Notes under the pieces: generated by a model | What the model was told of the DNA's origin: nothing | Databases searched by the model: none | Seen by the model: the letters and a program-made list of their open reading frames with translations, nothing else | Position numbers and translations under genes: made by a program | Shown: in pieces, positions 6,127 through 10,693 of the stretch | Numbering within the stretch: the stretch's first letter is position 1 | How the letters are laid out: each line of letters starts with the position of its first letter | Source: Candidatus Omnitrophota bacterium | GTDB taxonomy: Bacteria; Omnitrophota; Gorgyraeia; Zapsychrales; Zapsychraceae | Length of the DNA: 10,693 nt | Direction: 5' to 3' | Assembly: GCA_018399915.1 (NCBI GenBank) | Contig: JAGYNW010000053.1 | Coordinates: forward strand, 1-10,693

Positions 6127-9100
6127 TCAATTTTTGACCGGCATGGTAAAAGGCTGCACGTTGATAATGACCGGGATGAAACCCTCTATACGCATTTGCT
6201 GAAATGGCTGCTCCATCAAAGGAAGCGGGATGCCCTCCCCGTTTCTTCTGACCTGCAGGTCCAATAATTGAGAATCCAGGTTAATACCGCCATAGGTTTT
6301 TATCATATTCTTTTCGTCGGTAGGCATAGCGGAATCCTCCTGTTGCCGGGATGATGCCATTTTCTCGATTTCATCCAGATACCGGGAACGAAAAACTTCC
6401 TCAGTCGGTCGCCACAAGCCCTCAGAAGACCTTTGCATGCCTTGGTTTAACAAAAAGGCTTCCGCATCAGACTCCTGACCTGTTAGGCTGACAAGCTCTT
6501 GCGGTCCAAGCTCCAATTCGTCTAACGGTGTCCAGACTTCTTTGATCAAACCTTGAAGTTGGCTTGTCGTTAGATCTTTTTCTTTTAATTCCGGATTCCA
6601 TTGATAAACTTTAACCAATAAATTCTCCCTATACATCCTGTCCCGTATTTGATGAAATCCATTAATACCCAAGCCATTCTTTAAACTGATGCCCAAGGCT
6701 TCATATTCATGGATCATACGCTCCATCCGTACCGTATCATAGGCATGCCGGAACGCATTTAACATCATCTCGGCTAATTCATCTTTTTCATTGTAGTACA
6801 AATTCGCTGCCTCCTGAAAATAAAAGGAATCTAACACCGTTACCCTCTTTCTAAAAGCTCTCCGGGATCTCTCAATGCGCCCGGCATCCTGTGGATTAAA
6901 ATCGCGGATCAATTCATCCAAAGAACGTTCAGGGAAAGGATCCAGGATCCACCCGGAGACATCATGTTCTATTTGGGCGCTCATGCCTGCGCCTCTGATC
7001 GCGAAAACAGGTTTTCCGTTCAAGCCCCATCGCTGCTGACTCGTTCCAGAGGCCTCTCGCGTAGGATCCGGAACATTGTAAAGAAATGTAGTAGCACCTG
7101 CTGCCAAGCGCATCACGGGAAATCCCGTATCCTCGACCACCACCAGCCGGCCCTTCAAATCAGGATGTTGACTTAACTCTTTAAATTGCCGCAACCATTC
7201 CATGCCCACGGGTTCACCCTGAGGTTTCCCTCCGGCCAACATCAACATTTCCAATCCTGGGCCTTTTACCCACTCTGGCCCCTCAAGAACAGCCGCCAAT
7301 TTTTCCGGATCTTTAAGCACAGATATATCTTCAATCCTGGGATGGTCATAAATCTTATCCTTATCCCCTACGATCCATTTGACCAATGACAATAAAACCC
7401 CGGCTTCTTTGTACTCAACCCAACGCCTTAAAAAAGCAATAATAGGTCTTTTCTGGATCAATTTACGGTTAAACTGCGGAACAAGTTTATGCAATTTATT
7501 CTCCGAGAATAAAGTTTTATTCTTCTGCGCCTCTTTTCCTAACATGTTCAAACCTGGCCCTTCCACCCACTTTGGCTGAATAAAGATCGCTTCTAATTTA
7601 TCCCTGGATTGCAAAATAGATATATCATGAATTTCCGGATGAGCATAGGTTTTACCCACATCTCCTAAAAGCCATTGCACTAAAGCCACAAAGGCTTTGG
7701 AATCTTTATATTGTGTCCAATTATTCACAAAACTTAAGGCCGGCACTTTTTCCAACAACTCTTGATCAATCGTTTCAATAAATGCAGCCGGGTCTTGCGC
7801 AAGCGCGCCTTTTTGCTCTTCGGCCTGAGCTACAAACAAATCCAGTCCCGGGCTATCAACCCATTGCGGATTTAAAAAGACTGATTCCATATTTTCCGGA
7901 TTTTGCAAGGAAGACAAATCCTGAATAGCCGGATGGGTGTAAATTTTATTGCGGTCTCCCAAAATCCATTTAACCAAAGCCAAAAAAGGCTCAGAATTCT
8001 GATATTTTTTCCAGCGTTTCATAAACGCAAGATCCGGCATTACTTCCTGCAGGCGAGCATAAAACAGATCCGCATCCTTGGCATAAATATTACGAAAACT
8101 CTTATTAATATCCGCCTTGTTTTGTTCTGCGATTTCCAAAAGCATCTCTCCCGTAATATTGTGAGCGCCATGTTCTTCTATCGCTTGCGCGAGCCGGGGG
8201 GAAAACCAATCTTTAGCACGCGAGGCGTTCTGCACATAGGTCACAATCCTTTCCGCGTCAGGAAAACGCTCAAGCAACAACTTTAAGATTACTTCATAGT
8301 GCTCCCGGGAGACCCCGTTAATGACAAGTTCAATTCCTGTCTCACGTGGATCTTGATTCAAAGCATTCTGTGCCATGGCCTCTAAAGAATGGAAATGTCC
8401 TTGGGTCAACATGTAATCCGGGACCAGATCCTCTCCGACCAATTTTTTGAGCCTTGGGATATCCCCGGTAGTCGGGATACCTGCGAATTCCGGCGTATGG
8501 TTGGTGTAAATAATTTTAACTCCTTCAAAGATACTCTTTTTCCCTATGCTTCTTTGATATTCGATATCATTACGGATAGCAGGGTAAACAAACGCCATAT
8601 GCCCCTCATTAAGACGAATGATGTCCGGCGCTGAACCGGAATTTTTTATCATTTCCACAAGCAATCTTGCGTTCAAGCCATATTGGATCCAGCGTTTCTC
8701 ATTATCATTAAAATCATCATAAAGATGATGATACATATTTGGATCTTCCGGGACCGAAAGCAGAAGTAAAGGGTTCCCATCATTATCAACCATATATGAT
8801 CTGGCGTCATATTTTCGCCCTAATCCGGCTTCATTGTAATAATTGCCTTTAAAATCAACCGGAAACTGAAAAGGGACAACTTCCCCTCCCTCTTTCATCT
8901 GAACAGTAACAGGAAAAACATTCGGCATATTTTCATAATCAATTTGTTGAAATACGCCTGAACCAGTATCTTTACGGGTTTTATACGCAAGGGAGATCGA
9001 AGCCAATGCCGTTCGATGCATCTCATTACCGGCAGCATTAAATTCCCCGGATAAAAATCCCAGCCCTCCACTGGCAATATATTCAGCAGCCGGACCTAAA

Positions 9101-10500
9101 CCCGGGGCCATATATTCCTCCCCGGCATCGATCATAGTATAATCTGCTCCTTCAAAACGGTCCAAAAGATCCTTCACCTCAGGTTCATTGATAAACCTCG
9201 TCAAAGAAGAAAAAGGTTTTGCAAAAATAGCATAATCTTCAACACTCTGAACTTCTGTTTGATTGGCCTCCGGGCCGACTTCCAGCAAGCTGACGCGCAC
9301 AGATAAAGGCCTATCCCTCTCGTCGGTGAGGTCCGTGGCCATAGCCGAATCCAGGTCTTTGCGATCCGTGTATCTTTCGATCTCAATGTCATGCAAACCC
9401 CATAACCCCCCGGAGAAATATTTTCGTGGAACAACAGTCTTCTCAACGGGATCATATTCCTCCCTAATCATATCATACACACCCTTTTTAAAGGCCGCCA
9501 TATATTGAGCATAGATCTTTTCACGAATGCCGGGATCGCTGTTATCCACGCCCCTGACTTTATTGCGGTCCGCATAAACCTGGCCTAAAAGGGTTTCCTT
9601 GAGATTTTCCTTATACCATTTAGCCAGGATCATAGCATTATAAATCTGTCGCAAATTAGCAAAATGCCGGCCTTCATTCACCTCTTTTTCCAATTCCGGG
9701 ATGATGATCTCTTTTAAAATTCTGGAATCTAAATTTCCGCTTGCATTTGTGACCTCTGCTGAATTGTTTGAGGAAAACTCGGAAAATTGCGAATCCCGAA
9801 CGCTTTGCCATTTTCGCATTGAAACATAATCTTCTTCCAACATAACCTTCAAGACCCGGGACACAATAAAGACAGAATTTCCCTCTTCATAAACAGCGGC
9901 TCTACTGGGGACAACCCAAACTTTATTATAAGAATCAACCGGAATATCGGTCGTTCCAAATTGCTCATAGGCCTTTACGTAAATCCTGTCCCAAAAGGCT
10001 TTCCCTACTTTGCTGTCAGGATACATCAGAGTCGATGTGAGCTGCTTCAGAATATAATCTTGCGCTAAAAGATCCTGACCCAAAACAGTAGCGCCTAATC
10101 CGTCAGGTATTATTCTGTCCGGCTCATTCGGAGACAGGTTGACCCACATCTGTTCATCCGGGACCGTGACCGAAGCGAGAAAATATTTCACCATCCTGAT
10201 CGCCTGTTCATTTAGGGCCGAACCGCCCAAGAGAGAATCTCCAGGTTCAACCACAAAATCAAACAATAAAGGATTCTCCGGATGAACAGTCATTCCTTTG
10301 ATAAGCGCGGGTTTATATCTTTCACTGCATCCGACCATTGTTCCCGGAGCGGGAAGATTCAATGCTCCGGAATAGGCTTCCATGGAATAGGAATATCCCC
10401 CCGGCATCAGCATATGGAATAAAAAAACGATAAAAACAAAAAAAGAAATGATTTTGCGAAAAAAACAGGAAGGACGCTGCAATTTGCTCTCTGGTTTCAT
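6127..10500 (-). CDS. Giant exported protein with a GT35 (alpha-glucan phosphorylase)-like core
   Basis: A 1,457-residue protein. ATG at 10500 is preceded by AAAAGGAG at an 8-nt spacing. Residues 1-40 form a signal peptide (basic start, hydrophobic 17-32). Residues about 45-365 are a module (GQDLLAQDYILKQLTSTLMY, PRKYFSGG) that I recall from large secreted Omnitrophota proteins. After DSAMATD (384-390) comes a phosphorylase-like core: YIASGGLGFLSGEF (474-487), LYDDFNDNEKRWIQYGLNAR (593-612), LNEGH (630-634), YTNHT with His668, INGVSREHYEV (727-737), a tandem triplicated segment (822-1086), RRWVEYK (1025-1031), EASGTSQQRWGLNG (1149-1162) and the closing helices (1225-1270). Phosphorylases have a PLP-binding Lys where Arg1157 stands. 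DSAMPTD (1389-1395) leads to a tail (1400-1457; LDLQVRRNGEGIPLPL) also recalled from Omnitrophota. The substrate is unknown. Canonical phosphorylase activity is doubtful; glycan binding or PLP-independent transfer is possible. Confidence 0.85.
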   Translation of the reverse strand: MKPESKLQRPSCFFRKIISFFVFIVFLFHMLMPGGYSYSMEAYSGALNLPAPGTMVGCSERYKPALIKGMTVHPENPLLFDFVVEPGDSLLGGSALNEQAIRMVKYFLASVTVPDEQMWVNLSPNEPDRIIPDGLGATVLGQDLLAQDYILKQLTSTLMYPDSKVGKAFWDRIYVKAYEQFGTTDIPVDSYNKVWVVPSRAAVYEEGNSVFIVSRVLKVMLEEDYVSMRKWQSVRDSQFSEFSSNNSAEVTNASGNLDSRILKEIIIPELEKEVNEGRHFANLRQIYNAMILAKWYKENLKETLLGQVYADRNKVRGVDNSDPGIREKIYAQYMAAFKKGVYDMIREEYDPVEKTVVPRKYFSGGLWGLHDIEIERYTDRKDLDSAMATDLTDERDRPLSVRVSLLEVGPEANQTEVQSVEDYAIFAKPFSSLTRFINEPEVKDLLDRFEGADYTMIDAGEEYMAPGLGPAAEYIASGGLGFLSGEFNAAGNEMHRTALASISLAYKTRKDTGSGVFQQIDYENMPNVFPVTVQMKEGGEVVPFQFPVDFKGNYYNEAGLGRKYDARSYMVDNDGNPLLLLSVPEDPNMYHHLYDDFNDNEKRWIQYGLNARLLVEMIKNSGSAPDIIRLNEGHMAFVYPAIRNDIEYQRSIGKKSIFEGVKIIYTNHTPEFAGIPTTGDIPRLKKLVGEDLVPDYMLTQGHFHSLEAMAQNALNQDPRETGIELVINGVSREHYEVILKLLLERFPDAERIVTYVQNASRAKDWFSPRLAQAIEEHGAHNITGEMLLEIAEQNKADINKSFRNIYAKDADLFYARLQEVMPDLAFMKRWKKYQNSEPFLALVKWILGDRNKIYTHPAIQDLSSLQNPENMESVFLNPQWVDSPGLDLFVAQAEEQKGALAQDPAAFIETIDQELLEKVPALSFVNNWTQYKDSKAFVALVQWLLGDVGKTYAHPEIHDISILQSRDKLEAIFIQPKWVEGPGLNMLGKEAQKNKTLFSENKLHKLVPQFNRKLIQKRPIIAFLRRWVEYKEAGVLLSLVKWIVGDKDKIYDHPRIEDISVLKDPEKLAAVLEGPEWVKGPGLEMLMLAGGKPQGEPVGMEWLRQFKELSQHPDLKGRLVVVEDTGFPVMRLAAGATTFLYNVPDPTREASGTSQQRWGLNGKPVFAIRGAGMSAQIEHDVSGWILDPFPERSLDELIRDFNPQDAGRIERSRRAFRKRVTVLDSFYFQEAANLYYNEKDELAEMMLNAFRHAYDTVRMERMIHEYEALGISLKNGLGINGFHQIRDRMYRENLLVKVYQWNPELKEKDLTTSQLQGLIKEVWTPLDELELGPQELVSLTGQESDAEAFLLNQGMQRSSEGLWRPTEEVFRSRYLDEIEKMASSRQQEDSAMPTDEKNMIKTYGGINLDSQLLDLQVRRNGEGIPLPLMEQPFQQMRIEGFIPVIINVQPFTMPVKN
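7243..7446 (-). repeat. Copy 3 of the tandem phosphorylase segment (residues 1019-1086)
   Basis: Begins PIIAFLRRWVEYK and ends in PGLEML. It is the only copy with both Arg1026 and Lys1031. These align with Arg569 and Lys574 in the KRIHEYK motif of rabbit muscle glycogen phosphorylase. It continues directly into the rest of the C-terminal phosphorylase-like domain. Confidence 0.87.
7540..7743 (-). repeat. Copy 2 of the tandem phosphorylase segment (residues 920-987)
   Basis: Begins PALSFVNNWTQYK and ends in PGLNML. It aligns without gaps to copies 1 and 3 over 68 residues. It has Asn927 in place of the catalytic Arg and keeps Lys932. Confidence 0.85.
7834..8037 (-). repeat. Copy 1 of the tandem phosphorylase segment (residues 822-889)
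   Basis: Begins PDLAFMKRWKKYQ and ends in PGLDLF. It shares with the other copies the pattern P..xF...W..Y...LV.W..GD..K.Y.HP.I.D.S.L, then P.WV..PGL. In the catalytic positions it has Arg829 but Gln834 in place of Lys. Confidence 0.85.
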
Positions 10501-10573
10501 GGACAGGACTCCTTTTGATTAAAAGACAAAGGTTGAATAATATAAAAATGCTGTTTTCAGTGAACTTGCAAAA

Positions 10574-10612
10574 TATTACTGACAGAAGAGGAAAGGGAAT
10601 TTGTCAGTAATA
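10574..10612. promoter_or_regulatory. 11-bp perfect inverted repeat at the giant-gene start site
   Basis: TATTACTGACA (10574-10584) and TGTCAGTAATA (10602-10612) are separated by 17 bp. The right arm abuts the -10 box on its downstream side, so a bound protein would block initiation. If transcribed, the arms would form a 5' hairpin with a pyrimidine-rich loop (CCCTTTCCTCTTC on the sense strand). Operator and RNA hairpin remain alternatives. Confidence 0.6.
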
Positions 10613-10613
10613 A

Positions 10614-10642
10614 AGTATAAAACATTTATTGATTATTTTCAA
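10614..10642 (-). promoter_or_regulatory. Sigma70-type promoter of the giant gene
   Basis: On the minus strand TTGAAA (10637-10642) and TATACT (10614-10619) each match the consensus at five of six positions, with a 17-bp spacer. Transcription would start near 10607, leaving a leader of about 105 nt before the ATG at 10500. A further TTGACA (10663-10668) has only a poor -10 at a workable distance. Confidence 0.65.
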
Positions 10643-10649
10643 TAATATA

Positions 10650-10667
10650 TGACATTAAGTAGTGTCA
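10650..10667. promoter_or_regulatory. Second TGACA/TGTCA inverted repeat upstream of the -35
   Basis: TGACA (10650-10654) and TGTCA (10663-10667) are separated by 8 bp. The half-sites match the inner five bases of the longer repeat at 10574-10612, so one regulator could bind on both sides of the promoter. Five-base arms are short enough to arise by chance. Confidence 0.35.
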
Positions 10668-10693
10668 AGAACTCTGCTGACTTTCAGAGAGCG

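Noticed and set aside
5901..6137. Plus-strand open frame across the right IS end and the intergenic region
   Set aside because: It crosses the IS junction, has low-complexity Lys/Phe-rich content and no ribosome binding site, and overlaps the terminator and promoter of the minus strand.
7243..8037. A CRISPR array or DNA-level satellite in the repeated part of the giant gene
   Set aside because: The repetition is in the protein (period 98-99 residues) with strongly diverged nucleotides, inside one continuous reading frame.

Overview
The window looks like a chromosomal segment from an uncultured bacterium of the Omnitrophota (candidate phylum OP3) or a close relative in the PVC neighbourhood. 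The main clue is the 1,457-residue exported protein on the right. Its N-terminal module and its short C-terminal tail resemble, from memory, modules that recur in large secreted Omnitrophota proteins. That is recognition without a search, so the placement is an inference. The other genes are ordinary bacterial ones in a moderately AT-rich background.

Layout. On the minus strand at the left, three genes read leftward as a likely operon: a divergent-PAP2 (DUF212/YuiD-like) membrane protein, a membrane-anchored LysM plus YkuD L,D-transpeptidase, and accA (acetyl-CoA carboxylase carboxyltransferase alpha), cut by the window edge. A 261-bp divergent promoter region with a nested inverted repeat separates them from comM/yifB (Mg-chelatase-like AAA+ ATPase) on the plus strand. 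comM converges on a minus-strand PilZ-domain gene, 12 bp apart.

A complete IS6-like insertion sequence (4649-5960, 1,312 bp) follows. It has imperfect terminal inverted repeats and a perfect 8-bp target duplication, TATTTTAA. It sits between the pilZ ribosome binding site and a strong extended -10 promoter at 5980-6007. Removing the IS and one target copy restores a normal promoter, a leader of about 25 nt, the RBS and the pilZ start. The promoter now fires leftward through the IS, antisense to the transposase.

From 10500 down to 6127 runs one giant gene. Its protein has a signal peptide, a conserved N-terminal module, a DSAMATD linker, a core related to alpha-glucan (glycogen) phosphorylases (GT35), a DSAMPTD linker and a short conserved tail. 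The core has two odd features. The segment carrying the catalytic phosphate-binding Arg and Lys is present three times in tandem (68 residues each, gapless, period 98-99), and only the last copy keeps both residues. The lysine that holds pyridoxal phosphate in phosphorylases is an arginine (R1157). The protein therefore looks like an exported, repurposed phosphorylase fold, and it is the strongest candidate here for something undescribed. Its promoter (10614-10642) lies between two inverted repeats that share TGACA/TGTCA half-sites, which suggests a dedicated regulator.
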